DNA of 64,000 nt from Rikenellaceae bacterium (GTDB lineage Bacteria > Bacteroidota > Bacteroidia > Bacteroidales > Rikenellaceae): contig SUZX01000005.1 in assembly GCA_015059735.1 (NCBI GenBank), positions 62,001 to 126,000 on the forward strand. The letters run 5' to 3'. The notes under the pieces were generated by a model, which saw nothing but the letters and a program-made list of their open reading frames with translations, did not search any database and was not told the DNA's origin. Shown in pieces: positions 46,149 through 56,424 of the stretch (the first letter of the stretch is position 1; each line of letters opens with the position of its first letter). Made by a program: the position numbers and the translations under genes.

Positions 46149-46910
46149 CTATTCTTGTGTCTCCTCAGGATCGGCTACCAAAATGCGACCGCAGTATTCG
46201 CAAATAATGATTTTCTTGCCCATGCGGATGTCGGCTTGACGTTGAGGAGGAATTCTATTGAAACAGCCTCCGCAAGCATCGCGACGAACCGTAACTACGG
46301 CCAAACCATTGCGAACATTTCGACGAATACGATTGTAGGCAACAAGCAGACGCTCATCGATTTTAGATTTAGCAATAGCTGCTTGTGCTTCGAATTCGGC
46401 AACACGAGGGGCAGTTTCTGCCTCAATGCCTTCTAATTCGGACTTCTTGGCAGAAAGATCGATATTACGCTCGGCAACATGGCTTTCGGCATCCTCCAAC
46501 TGTACTTTTTTGCTCTTGATACCGGCAGCGTACTCTTTCAAACGTTTCTCGGCTAGCTCGATCTCCAACTCTTGGTATTCGATCTCTTTCGTAATGGCAT
46601 CGAACTCACGATTGTTGCGTACGTTGTTTTGTTGTTCCTTGTAGTTCCCGATCATGATCTTGGCCTGATCAACCTCGCGCTTGCGCTGTTTGGTTAGGGT
46701 GTTCAACTCCTCGATCTCGGCATTGATGTGATCAATGCGGGTTTTCAAGCCGGCCATCTCATCTTCGAGATCCTGAACCTCCAATGGGAGTTCGCCTTTC
46801 ACTTTGTTGATCTCGTCGATTTTGCTGTCGATCTTCTGCAAATCGTAGAGAGCCATGATTCGCTCCTGCATCGAATAATCGACTTCGGCTGTCTTTTTTT
46901 GCGTTGCCAT
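46149..46910 (-). CDS. Coiled-coil protein with C-terminal C4 zinc ribbon
   Basis: A 253-residue protein: a long coiled coil (about residues 15-175) and a C-terminal zinc ribbon with CGGC and CEYC pairs (about residues 209-245). This is the DUF164/CdsZ-like family; some members bind nucleic acid or act in ribosome-linked processes, but no role is settled here. It is 21 bases downstream of the Nif3-like gene and is the last gene of the long minus-strand run. Confidence 0.85.
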   Translation of the reverse strand: MATQKKTAEVDYSMQERIMALYDLQKIDSKIDEINKVKGELPLEVQDLEDEMAGLKTRIDHINAEIEELNTLTKQRKREVDQAKIMIGNYKEQQNNVRNNREFDAITKEIEYQELEIELAEKRLKEYAAGIKSKKVQLEDAESHVAERNIDLSAKKSELEGIEAETAPRVAEFEAQAAIAKSKIDERLLVAYNRIRRNVRNGLAVVTVRRDACGGCFNRIPPQRQADIRMGKKIIICEYCGRILVADPEETQE

Positions 46911-46931
46911 ATTGTGTTAAATTATTTAGAC

Positions 46932-47717
46932 TTACACCAGATAATTCACCGGATTGCAAGAGTACTTACTCTTGCGAACCGCAAAGGTAATCATTTTTTT
47001 TGATAAAATATCAAATAAAAGTTGAATTGCGCAATATTCGCTCTCGAAATGACCAATATCCGCCACAGTGAGGGCTCTGTCGGGGGTCATGAAATCGTTA
47101 TATTTCAAATCAGCCGTAAGATAAAGATCAGCCGCTGCATGTCGGGCCGCTCCGATAAGCGAAGCTCCGGATCCGGTACAGATGGCCACCCGTTGTATCT
47201 TAGGACAGGTAATAGCACTATGGCGAATCACTCGTAAATTGAGTTTCTGTTGAATCTGCCGCATGAAAGTTAATGTTTCGACCGGCTCGGGAAGTTCTCC
47301 GATGACTCCGAAGCCCACTTGTGGGTCGGTGGCAGATGGCTCCAACACCCGAAGCTTTCCGATACCCAACTGCTCGGCTAAATACCAACTCATGCCACCG
47401 AAAGCACTGTCGAGATTGGTGTGACAGGCATAGAGTGCAATGCCTTGCCGGATGGCTCGCTCGACACATCGTTGTACGGCATCGGCCGAATTGAAACGTT
47501 TGAGCGGATGAAAAATGATCGGGTGATGTGTTATGATCAAATCGCACCCTTCGCGTTCTGCTTCGTCGAGAACCTCTTCCGTGACATCAACAGCCAACAA
47601 CGCACCATGTACCTCGTCGTTGGGACGACCAACGATCAAGCCGGCATTGTCGTATGATTCTTGTAGGTCGAGCGGTGCAAATTGCTCGATTACGGTTGTT
47701 ATATCTCGTATCTTCAT
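46932..47717 (-). CDS. Nif3-like dinuclear metal center protein
   Basis: A 261-residue NIF3/YbgI family protein that forms a hexameric ring with a di-metal site. Metal-binding His/Asp motifs are ITHHPIIFHPLKRF, HTNLDSA and the C-terminal HFESE. GTP cyclohydrolase-like or RNA roles have been suggested for the family, but function is unknown. The length is as in E. coli YbgI; the typical insertion of larger homologues is absent. Confidence 0.88.
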   Translation of the reverse strand: MKIRDITTVIEQFAPLDLQESYDNAGLIVGRPNDEVHGALLAVDVTEEVLDEAEREGCDLIITHHPIIFHPLKRFNSADAVQRCVERAIRQGIALYACHTNLDSAFGGMSWYLAEQLGIGKLRVLEPSATDPQVGFGVIGELPEPVETLTFMRQIQQKLNLRVIRHSAITCPKIQRVAICTGSGASLIGAARHAAADLYLTADLKYNDFMTPDRALTVADIGHFESEYCAIQLLFDILSKKMITFAVRKSKYSCNPVNYLV

Positions 47718-47741
47718 GGCGAAACAGGTTTTGTAAATCGG

Positions 47742-48359
47742 TTAAAACAACGATTGTTCGAAAAATGCAAACAACTCTTTATTCTCGGGGTCTTCTTTTT
47801 TGCGGCGTGGACGGCGTGAACTCTTTGCCGCAGGTGTAACGGAGAGCGGTTCTGAGGGTGCAACACGCTGTTCGCCGGAGAGTTGCTCGGCTGTTGGCGC
47901 AACTTCTGCATCATTGGCAATAATTTGCGAATCGCCATTATCAATTCTTATGATCCTTTGGCGACCTTTGTGTAGTTTAGGTGTTGAGGTAAGGGTCGTG
48001 TTAGGGATGTTGCCGGATTCTGTTGCTCCCTCTTTCAAATCTTCACGTACCTCGACCAACAGTGATCGGATATGTTGCAATCGCTCCATCAGTTCGGCAT
48101 CCCGAGATACGGTGTTTCCCTCGGCACGTTGGCGTCGCAACGCCTTTTTCGCTCCATCGAGTGTCATGCCGCACTCTTTGACCAAGTGGTAAATCAACTT
48201 CAAATTCTCGACATCTTGTGGCGAAAATAGTCGGTTGCCTTTCTTGTTTCGTTTTGGCCGCAAAATGCTGAATTGCGACTCCCAATGACGAAGTAGCGAT
48301 GGATTGACATCGAACATTTCGGCAACTTCGCCCATCGAATAAAAAAGTTTCTCAGCCAT
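47742..48359 (-). CDS. MerR-family transcriptional regulator
   Basis: A 205-residue DNA-binding protein. The N-terminal winged-helix has MGEVAEMFDVNPSLLRHWESQF and RLFSPQDVENLKLIYHLVKE, as in MerR proteins. The C-terminal half is low-complexity and polar, ending KELFAFFEQSLF, without a recognisable effector domain. Its target is unknown. It is 24 bases upstream of the Nif3 gene. Confidence 0.85.
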   Translation of the reverse strand: MAEKLFYSMGEVAEMFDVNPSLLRHWESQFSILRPKRNKKGNRLFSPQDVENLKLIYHLVKECGMTLDGAKKALRRQRAEGNTVSRDAELMERLQHIRSLLVEVREDLKEGATESGNIPNTTLTSTPKLHKGRQRIIRIDNGDSQIIANDAEVAPTAEQLSGEQRVAPSEPLSVTPAAKSSRRPRRKKEDPENKELFAFFEQSLF

Positions 48360-48361
48360 AT

Positions 48362-49747
48362 TTAATCGTTTTTCAAAATTCTCAACGAATTAGGATACAG
48401 GTTATTTACCCGATTGCCGATTCGTTTGGCAAAACCCAAAGCCCGTCCTCGGGCTATGATTAAGTTCATCCCCTCGGCTAATTGCGATGCATCGATATCT
48501 TGTCGGCGCAAAAACCGCAATGTCTGCTCCGAACTCAACTCGGTAACGGGGAGTGCCTCTCGATGAAGTCCTACCGCAAAAGCCAAAGCCGGATCGGGTT
48601 TCAACACTCCTTTGAAGAGTTGACCCATTGCCACGCCCGAATAGATCACGGTTTTCTTCTCGGATAACAGCCGTACCTTCTCAAATTGTTCGGTAGGCCA
48701 TCCATAGCAAGTATCTCCCACCAACCCGAAAGTGAATTGGTCCGGCTCGGTAATCCAACGCCGCAATTCTGTTTCGATGCTTTTGTTTACAGCCGAAATA
48801 GTGGTGTTCCGCGATTTCGGGATTCGCTCGGGCTCACCTGTATCAAAAGATTTGCGTGCCACAGCAGCAAAAAAGCCCTCACCACATGTCCGATGTGGGA
48901 AGAAACGGAACGTTTGAAAAGCCCCCACTCTTCCACAGACTATACCCCAAGCCGGATCGGTAACGATATTTTGTGCCTCGACAACTGCATCTCCGGCCCA
49001 TTCGAGCATACGTTCCAAAGATCCTTCATCCTCCGTGCGGTTGAATGTGCAGGTGCTGTATATTAAAGTTCCTCCGGCACGTAATGCCTGCCACGCATCG
49101 CGCAGGATTGTATCCTGACGTGTGGCACATAGTTTCACATTTCCCTCGCTCCACTCGGTTCGGGCTTGCGGATCCTTGCGGAACATTCCCTCTCCCGAAC
49201 AAGGAGCATCGACAGCCACGACATCAAACCAACCAGTACTTTCGCCCCATGACGATGAATCTCCCAGCGTGACCACCACATTTCCCGTTCCCCATTTACG
49301 CACATTGTCGGCTAATACCTGCGCCCGACGGCGATCGATCTCATTGGCCACGACCAACCCTTTGGCTCCGACCAACGATGCATAAAGTGTTGTTTTACCG
49401 CCCGGTGCTGCGCACATGTCCAATATGCGGGCGCCACGCATCTCCACATGTTGTAACAGATACTCTACAAATTGCGATGAGGGTTCCTGTACATAGTAGG
49501 CACCAGCGTGGAAGTCGCTGTCGAATGTGAAGGCGGGACGTTCGGTAAGGTAGTATCCCGTATTGCACCACGAGACCCTTTGATCTATCGAAAGTTGCGA
49601 GAGGCTTGTGATATCCGTTGTTGTTTTGTCGGGATTGATACGCACGGCAATCGGAGAATCGGAATCAAGAGCGACACAAAGAGCACGTCCCTCGACTTCG
49701 CCCCATTCGCACAATGTGCGTTCGACAAACTTTTCGGGTAACGACAT
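48362..49747 (-). CDS. RsmB/NOP-family rRNA cytosine-C5 methyltransferase (RsmF-like)
   Basis: A 461-residue protein with SAM-binding motif ILDMCAAPGGKTTLYASL, DAPCSGEGMFRKDP and the catalytic TCTFNRTEDEG. The C-terminal PUA-like part is of the RsmF/YebU type. It would methylate C5 of cytosines in 16S rRNA. It starts 3 bases downstream of the kinase gene and ends 2 bases from merR, so the run is coupled. Confidence 0.9.
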   Translation of the reverse strand: MSLPEKFVERTLCEWGEVEGRALCVALDSDSPIAVRINPDKTTTDITSLSQLSIDQRVSWCNTGYYLTERPAFTFDSDFHAGAYYVQEPSSQFVEYLLQHVEMRGARILDMCAAPGGKTTLYASLVGAKGLVVANEIDRRRAQVLADNVRKWGTGNVVVTLGDSSSWGESTGWFDVVAVDAPCSGEGMFRKDPQARTEWSEGNVKLCATRQDTILRDAWQALRAGGTLIYSTCTFNRTEDEGSLERMLEWAGDAVVEAQNIVTDPAWGIVCGRVGAFQTFRFFPHRTCGEGFFAAVARKSFDTGEPERIPKSRNTTISAVNKSIETELRRWITEPDQFTFGLVGDTCYGWPTEQFEKVRLLSEKKTVIYSGVAMGQLFKGVLKPDPALAFAVGLHREALPVTELSSEQTLRFLRRQDIDASQLAEGMNLIIARGRALGFAKRIGNRVNNLYPNSLRILKND

Positions 49748-49750
49748 GGA

Positions 49751-50365
49751 TTATTTGCTGATTTTACGCGCCTCAATCTCGGCACAAATGCGTTCAAAAA
49801 CCGCAGGATCGGCTACGAAATCCTCATGATCCTTATCTACGATGAGTACCTCGCCGTCGTAGATCGTATCAATCCATTGGTTGTATTTGTCGTTCAATCG
49901 TGCAAGGTAGTTCTCGTCGATATTCATCTCATACTCACGACCGCGACGACGAATTTGCGAAATAAGAGTCGGAACACCGGCTCGCAAATAGATCAGTAGA
50001 TCTGGTTTGGGAATCAACTCTGTGACCAAATGGAAGATCCCCATATATGTATCGATGTCGCGCGAAGCCATCAGCCCCATTTCGTGGAGATTGTCGGCAA
50101 AAATATGTGCATCTTCATAGATTGTGCGATCCTGCACGATAATCTCTGAATTGTTCTCTCGCAACATCTCCATGGTTTGGCGAATACGACTGCCCAAAAA
50201 ATAGATTTGCAGATTAAACGACCAACGGTTCATATTTTCATAAAAATCACCGATATAGGGGTTATCTACATCTTCGAAATAGGACTTTGCGTTGTAGCGC
50301 TCGGTCAGCATTTGAGTCAGCGTGGTTTTGCCGCTGCCGATATTACCTGCTATGGCGATATACAT
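49751..50365 (-). CDS. Deoxynucleoside kinase
   Basis: A 204-residue enzyme of the dCK/dGK family. The P-loop is GNIGSGKTTL; the DRTIYEDAHIFA and RRRGREYE segments bind substrate. It phosphorylates deoxynucleosides in salvage; whether it prefers purines or pyrimidines cannot be told. It follows the GH3-like gene by 20 bases. Confidence 0.87.
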   Translation of the reverse strand: MYIAIAGNIGSGKTTLTQMLTERYNAKSYFEDVDNPYIGDFYENMNRWSFNLQIYFLGSRIRQTMEMLRENNSEIIVQDRTIYEDAHIFADNLHEMGLMASRDIDTYMGIFHLVTELIPKPDLLIYLRAGVPTLISQIRRRGREYEMNIDENYLARLNDKYNQWIDTIYDGEVLIVDKDHEDFVADPAVFERICAEIEARKISK

Positions 50366-50385
50366 TTTGAGCGATTTTTTTATAC

Positions 50386-51855
50386 TTAATTTTTATTTAT
50401 TGACGCAATTATCTCGTCGGCAATATGTCGGTCGTTGACTAATCGGGGTACTTTGTTTTTGCCACGTCGTTGCAACCATGCGAGCAATGTCCCCGATGCA
50501 ACCTCTGTTATTCGTTGTCGTTCGAGGGTTGTTTGGCGTTTGGCGTCATAGTCGGAGTTTACCATGCGCAAGGCATGGTCCAACTCTTCGGCAAAGTGCT
50601 CGCGACTATCCGGTTCACGATCAAACTCTACAATCCACTCATGTGCTCCCCGTTCGTGTAACGACATATAACAAGGAGCGACGGTGTATTCGGTAACTAT
50701 GGCTCCTGTATGAGCACAAGCTGTAGCCAACGCCGATTCGGCGTTATCGACGATCAACTCCTCGCCAAAGACATTGATGTATTGTTTGGTACGACCTGCA
50801 AATCGGATGCGGTAGGGATTTGTTGAAGTGAACTCCACCCGATCACCGATTTCGTAACGCCACAATCCGTTGTTCGATGAGATGAGCAGGGCATAACTCT
50901 TGCCACATTCGACCCCTTCGAGTGGTACGATGCAGTCACCATCACGGAACTCGTAGAAAGTCCCATAATCGAGCATGAGCAACATGTCGTTACGATTCAA
51001 ATCATCGGCTAACGCGAAGAAACCTTCTGAGGCGTTGTATGTCTCCATATACTGCATGTCGGGTGAAGGGATCAACTCTTCGAATGATTGCCGATAGGGC
51101 GTAAACTCCACACCTCCGTGTGCAAACATCTGCAACTCGGGCCATACCTCCAACAGATGCTGTTTCCCTGTATATTCCAGCACACGTCGCATCAATGCCA
51201 AATTCCATGAAGGAACGCCTGCAAAAGCAGTAATTCGTTCGCCGACACATTCGCGGCAAATGGCCGTTGTTTTTTCATCGAAATCGGGGATGATTGCTGT
51301 TTCGATACTCGGAGCCCGAAACCATCCACTCCAAAATTTCATTTCGTGGATCAATAGTGCCGATAGATCGCCCACCAGTGCGCCGTTTTCCATCGTGCAT
51401 GAGCCTCCCAAAGTTAATGTTTTTCCGTCGAGAACCCGACTTTGCGGCATGGCAGCCGTAAAGAGCGTGGCTACATCGCGCATGCCGAGCGTATGATTCC
51501 AATAAACAGATTCGCGTGTGACGGGAATATACTTACTGCGATCGGAGGTCGTTCCCGATGAACGGGCAAACAGCCGTACATGTCCTGAGGTCGTTACGTT
51601 ACGTTCTCCGGCAAGCATACGTTCAACGTAGGGTTTGAAGGTTTCATAGTCGAATGTTTCGACCGAGGACTGAAATTGTTCGATGTTATCTATGTGACGC
51701 AAATTGTAGCGTTGACCGAATTCGGTGTTGCGACCGCGCCGCAACAAGTAGCGCAACATACGCTCCTGTACCTCGATCGGATGTCGTCGGAATCGATCGA
51801 TGGCTCGCAAACGTTGCGAAAACCATGCTTTCAATATTGAGCTGCGGAGAGACAT
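50386..51855 (-). CDS. GH3-family protein (auxin-responsive-promoter-like acyl-adenylating superfamily)
   Basis: A 489-residue protein of the GH3 family. The SSGTTSDRSKYIPVT motif near residues 110-125, the YNASEGFF segment and the YRIRFAGRTKQYINVFGEELI segment are the hallmark ATP/acyl-adenylate binding motifs. Plant GH3 enzymes conjugate amino acids to acyl acids; the bacterial role is unknown. It begins 5 bases downstream of the trkA stop. Confidence 0.9.
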   Translation of the reverse strand: MSLRSSILKAWFSQRLRAIDRFRRHPIEVQERMLRYLLRRGRNTEFGQRYNLRHIDNIEQFQSSVETFDYETFKPYVERMLAGERNVTTSGHVRLFARSSGTTSDRSKYIPVTRESVYWNHTLGMRDVATLFTAAMPQSRVLDGKTLTLGGSCTMENGALVGDLSALLIHEMKFWSGWFRAPSIETAIIPDFDEKTTAICRECVGERITAFAGVPSWNLALMRRVLEYTGKQHLLEVWPELQMFAHGGVEFTPYRQSFEELIPSPDMQYMETYNASEGFFALADDLNRNDMLLMLDYGTFYEFRDGDCIVPLEGVECGKSYALLISSNNGLWRYEIGDRVEFTSTNPYRIRFAGRTKQYINVFGEELIVDNAESALATACAHTGAIVTEYTVAPCYMSLHERGAHEWIVEFDREPDSREHFAEELDHALRMVNSDYDAKRQTTLERQRITEVASGTLLAWLQRRGKNKVPRLVNDRHIADEIIASINKN

Positions 51856-51860
51856 GATTG

Positions 51861-53201
51861 CTAATTAAAATAATATCCGATTTTTCCTACCGAGGCAGGC
51901 ATGGCGAATACCACCACGCGATCGTAAGCATTGATTTCCATATTTTCGACTGCGATGAAAACCTTATCTCCACGCACTACGCCACCGATGATCGTATCTG
52001 CCGGCAGCCCCAGATCTTTGATTCGCGCTTTGGTTGCCGGAGAGTTGGGTTTGACGATGAACTCCAAAACCTCGGCATCGCTCCCTGTAAGGCATTTGAT
52101 AGCTTGTACATCGGTCGACATCGTAAATCGGAAAATGTTCGAAGCGGTTACCAGCTTTTTATTGATAATCGTATCAATACCGATCGACTCGGCCAAGTTG
52201 ATATAATTGAGATTTTCAACCTCTGCAATCACTTTCTTTACTCCCATGCGTTTGGCCAACATGGCTGCTAAAATATTTGTTTCGCTACGACCTGTCACAG
52301 CCACAAACGCATCCATATTGGGTAATCCCTCCTCCAACATGGCTTCGGTGTTACGCCCGTCTTCGTTGATGATCAGTGTTTTGTCTAACATTTCGGCCAA
52401 TCGATACGCTTTTTCAGCATTATAATCGACTAATTTGATGTTCATCTCGTCTTGCAATTCCATAGCAATTCGTACTCCGATACGTGAACCGCCTAAGATC
52501 ATCATGTTTTTAATCTCGATATTCGACTGTCCCGAAAATTCCATTACTTCACGAACGGCATCTTGTCGTGCGATTACATAGATCATATCGCCCTCGGTAA
52601 AACGTTCTTCGCGTCGTGGAATGATGGTCTGACCGCTGCGCGTAATGGCTACCGTGCGGTAGTTCAACTGCAAAGGATCTTCGTCGAAGCCGGTCAAAGA
52701 ACGTCCGATGAGCGGAGATGTCGGCTCCAACCGGAATACCACCAACGAGAGTTTTCCGCTGGAAAAATCGACATATTCGGTGGTTGACGTATGTCCCAAT
52801 AGGTTGATCACCTCGCGGGCGGCAACCTTTTCAGGGTAGAACAGATAGTCGATACCCATGTCGATAAAAACCTCTTTGTTGTTGGGCTCGAGGTATTCGT
52901 TATTGTCGATGCGGGCGATCGATTTGCGGGCTCCCAATTTCTTGGCCAACATCGCTGCTACCACATTGTCGTTTTCGATATGATTGACGGCAATAAAAAG
53001 ATCGCACTTGCGGACACCGGCACGACGTAACACTTCGAAAGTGGTGGAGTCGCCCTCCACCGCGATCACATCGGCCAAACTCTCGACTTCCGACAATAAT
53101 TTTTGGTCGGCATCCACAATGGTAATATCGTGGCCATTACCACTTAACATGCGAGCCAAATGACTACCCATTTCACCCGCTCCCGCAATCACAATTTTCA
53201 T
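51861..53201 (-). CDS. trkA: Trk potassium uptake regulatory subunit TrkA
   Basis: A 446-residue peripheral subunit with two tandem Rossmann RCK domains and two C-terminal RCK_C parts. The GxGxxG motif is IAGAGEMGSHLA, and the second domain begins MILGGSRIGVRIA. It binds NAD(H)/ATP and gates TrkH. A TrkH gene is not in the window, unlike the common adjacency; it heads a seven-gene run instead. Confidence 0.93.
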   Translation of the reverse strand: MKIVIAGAGEMGSHLARMLSGNGHDITIVDADQKLLSEVESLADVIAVEGDSTTFEVLRRAGVRKCDLFIAVNHIENDNVVAAMLAKKLGARKSIARIDNNEYLEPNNKEVFIDMGIDYLFYPEKVAAREVINLLGHTSTTEYVDFSSGKLSLVVFRLEPTSPLIGRSLTGFDEDPLQLNYRTVAITRSGQTIIPRREERFTEGDMIYVIARQDAVREVMEFSGQSNIEIKNMMILGGSRIGVRIAMELQDEMNIKLVDYNAEKAYRLAEMLDKTLIINEDGRNTEAMLEEGLPNMDAFVAVTGRSETNILAAMLAKRMGVKKVIAEVENLNYINLAESIGIDTIINKKLVTASNIFRFTMSTDVQAIKCLTGSDAEVLEFIVKPNSPATKARIKDLGLPADTIIGGVVRGDKVFIAVENMEINAYDRVVVFAMPASVGKIGYYFN

Positions 53202-53255
53202 AGCGATTATTGTTTGGACCTATCGGCGACATTTTTGTCGCAGTATGGTCACATT

Positions 53256-53302
53256 TTTGCAAATTACCTTACAAATGTATACATTTGTTGCCGAAACCCA
53301 AA
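53256..53302. promoter_or_regulatory. Overlapping divergent promoters within an 18-bp palindrome
   Basis: ACAAATGTATACATTTGT (53271-53288) is a perfect palindrome. It gives TACATTTG on the plus strand (53280-53287) and TACATTTG on the minus strand (53279-53272). Each has a TTTG -33 element at the proper distance: plus at 53256-53259 (20 bases) and minus at 53302-53299 (19 bases). So trkA and the small Cys-rich gene are read in opposite directions from one control point. Confidence 0.75.
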
Positions 53303-53332
53303 ATTTCAGAACGCAAAAAATATATTTTCACT

Positions 53333-53596
53333 ATGCCGGATTGGTTAATTGTCATACTTTGTGCGCTTGGAGCCGTTGGTTTTTTTGTTGTCGGTCTATC
53401 TCTTACATTGATGTTTAAGGGGCACAATATCGACTCAGAGATTTCTACTAATAAAGATATGCAACGTTTAGGAATCAAATGTGCCGTGCAAGAAACTCGT
53501 GAAGCTGATGGTACAGCTAATTGTTCTGATGTCGGTTCGCCAATTGCTGGTTGTACGGGTAATTGTGGGGCGTGTGACATCGATCATAAAAAATAA
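53333..53596 (+). CDS. Small membrane-anchored Cys-rich protein
   Basis: An 87-residue protein starting at ATG 53333, with one N-terminal membrane helix (about residues 4-27) and a polar tail with six Cys in total: Cys10, 50, 64, 74, 78 and 81. The end has a CxxxCxxC pattern (residues 74-81, C-T-G-N-C-G-A-C). The spacing is that of a metal or redox site; no function is known. It has its own promoter, shared with trkA, and is followed by a bidirectional terminator. Confidence 0.7.
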   Translation: MPDWLIVILCALGAVGFFVVGLSLTLMFKGHNIDSEISTNKDMQRLGIKCAVQETREADGTANCSDVGSPIAGCTGNCGACDIDHKK

Positions 53597-53621
53597 TCGT
53601 AACTGGTTGTAGATTTGATGA

Positions 53622-53664
53622 ATACAAGAATAAGGAGGATTTCAAGTCCTCCTTATTCTTGTAT
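53622..53664. terminator. Bidirectional terminator between the small membrane protein and hsp20
   Basis: Perfect 18-bp stem (53622-53639 with 53647-53664), containing taaggagga/tcctcctta, with A/T flanks, between converging genes. Confidence 0.85.
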
Positions 53665-53681
53665 TAGATATTCAGATCTGA

Positions 53682-54125
53682 CTATTTTACTTCGATCTGA
53701 CGGGCAACGGTGGCCGAAGTGGTTGTTTTCTTTGGAATCTCGATGGTCATCACGCCATTTTCGACGCAGGCCGAAATTTTGTCACGTTCGATATTGTCGG
53801 GTAACAGCAGACTCTGGCGAAATTGCGTATAAGAGAATTCGCGGCGCAGATAAGTTCCCTTCTTTTTCATCTTTTCTTTGTCTTCCTCTTTTTGTTCGGT
53901 TCGCTTTTCCAACGAAATCATTAGTTCATTGTCCTCGTTGATATGAACTTTGAAATCTTCGCGGGTCATACCCGGAGCGGCTACTTCAACCTTATATTCG
54001 GTGTCGGTTTCGAGAATGTTAACAGCCGGAGTGATGGAGTTGCGGTGTTCGAGCCACTCCGAGCCTAAGAAATCGTTGAAAATACTCGGTAGCCAATTGT
54101 TTTGATTGCGTCGTGCTGGCAGCAT
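53682..54125 (-). CDS. Hsp20/alpha-crystallin-family small heat shock protein
   Basis: A 147-residue chaperone that holds unfolding proteins in oligomers. The alpha-crystallin domain spans about residues 33-138 (YKVEVAAPGMTREDFKV, the R-E-F-S-Y-T-Q-F-R-Q-S-L-L-L-P core and the VENGVMTIEIPKK end). A Glu/Lys-rich loop (about 70-85) is present. No clear promoter match precedes it. Confidence 0.92.
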   Translation of the reverse strand: MLPARRNQNNWLPSIFNDFLGSEWLEHRNSITPAVNILETDTEYKVEVAAPGMTREDFKVHINEDNELMISLEKRTEQKEEDKEKMKKKGTYLRREFSYTQFRQSLLLPDNIERDKISACVENGVMTIEIPKKTTTSATVARQIEVK

Positions 54126-55659
<1,534 letters not shown>

Positions 55660-55818
55660 GAACCCGTAGATGGACTAACTATCCTGCTTTTGACGGATTG
55701 AGGATGTAACAGCAATTGCAAACATGGTTTTGTCGAGAATGTAAGGGCTGGCAAAGAGAGAATACAACAAAATTGCGTATATAAAGCATTCACGGTTCGA
55801 TAAACCCACAAATAAACA

Positions 55819-55854
55819 TTACCCCCGTCAAACACAAAGTTTTGATGGGGGTAA
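55819..55854. terminator. Terminator between gapA and the HAD remnant
   Basis: Stem ttacccccgtcaaa (55819-55832) with its complement (55841-55854, one G-T wobble), flanked by A/T. It is 160 bases after gapA. The 55660-55818 stretch shows no gene. Confidence 0.75.
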
Positions 55855-55859
55855 AATTG

Positions 55860-56330
55860 TAAGGAAATGGGTCTTTGGTGAACCTTTGATGCCGCCTAGA
55901 CGAATATGGCTATCGCCACCGCCATTACCCATATTGTCTCCAATGTAGAGAATTTGCTCTTTGGTGTAACCGTACATTTGAGCATATTCCATAGTTGGCC
56001 ACTATATCGATGGGGTAGTTGCCCATTAGCTTGTAAATGTGAAGGCATTTCCTGCTCTATACATCATGAGTTGGTACTTTTTACCCAAAGAGTCGAGCAG
56101 TGTGGACTCTCGTCGGGTAGGGGTGAGCGGTGGTTTGATAATGGTCCGTCAGGATCAAAGACCAGTAATTTTTTCTGTTTGCGCAGTTTGGACGTATTTG
56201 CCGCTGTATATTCCTTGCTCAAACAAGAGGCTCCATTGTACTAAGCATCAATCTGCTTCGGAGTGCCTGCTCCATGGGTTGTGTGAACGATAACTTTTGT
56301 TGTTGCGACTTTTGTTCTTGGCAACATGTT
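55860..56330 (-). pseudogene. Decayed HAD-superfamily phosphatase gene (phosphomannomutase-like)
   Basis: On the minus strand pieces of a HAD hydrolase can be read in different frames: KLRKQKKLLVFDPDGPLSNH (motif I DxDGTL, here DPDGPL) with RSPLPDE, then LLDSLGKKYQLMM, then YKLMGNYPIDIVANYG, and finally EQILYIGDNMGNGGGDSHIR with LGGIKG (motif IV). Motif order and spacing show two or more frameshifts, a large internal loss of about 100 residues, and an in-frame TAG upstream (about 56240). It is not translatable as one protein, so it is a remnant. Confidence 0.65.
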
Positions 56331-56424
56331 GTGGTTAATGTTGCCTATGTTACGGTTAACAAAACCGAATAAAAATTCTTCAAAATGTTCTGGTTCTTAT
56401 ATGTTGAGTATCTTAATCCTAAGA

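Noticed and set aside
55906..56244. Plus-strand 112-residue ORF after gapA
   Set aside because: It is the antisense of the HAD remnant; no motif or ribosome site supports it.
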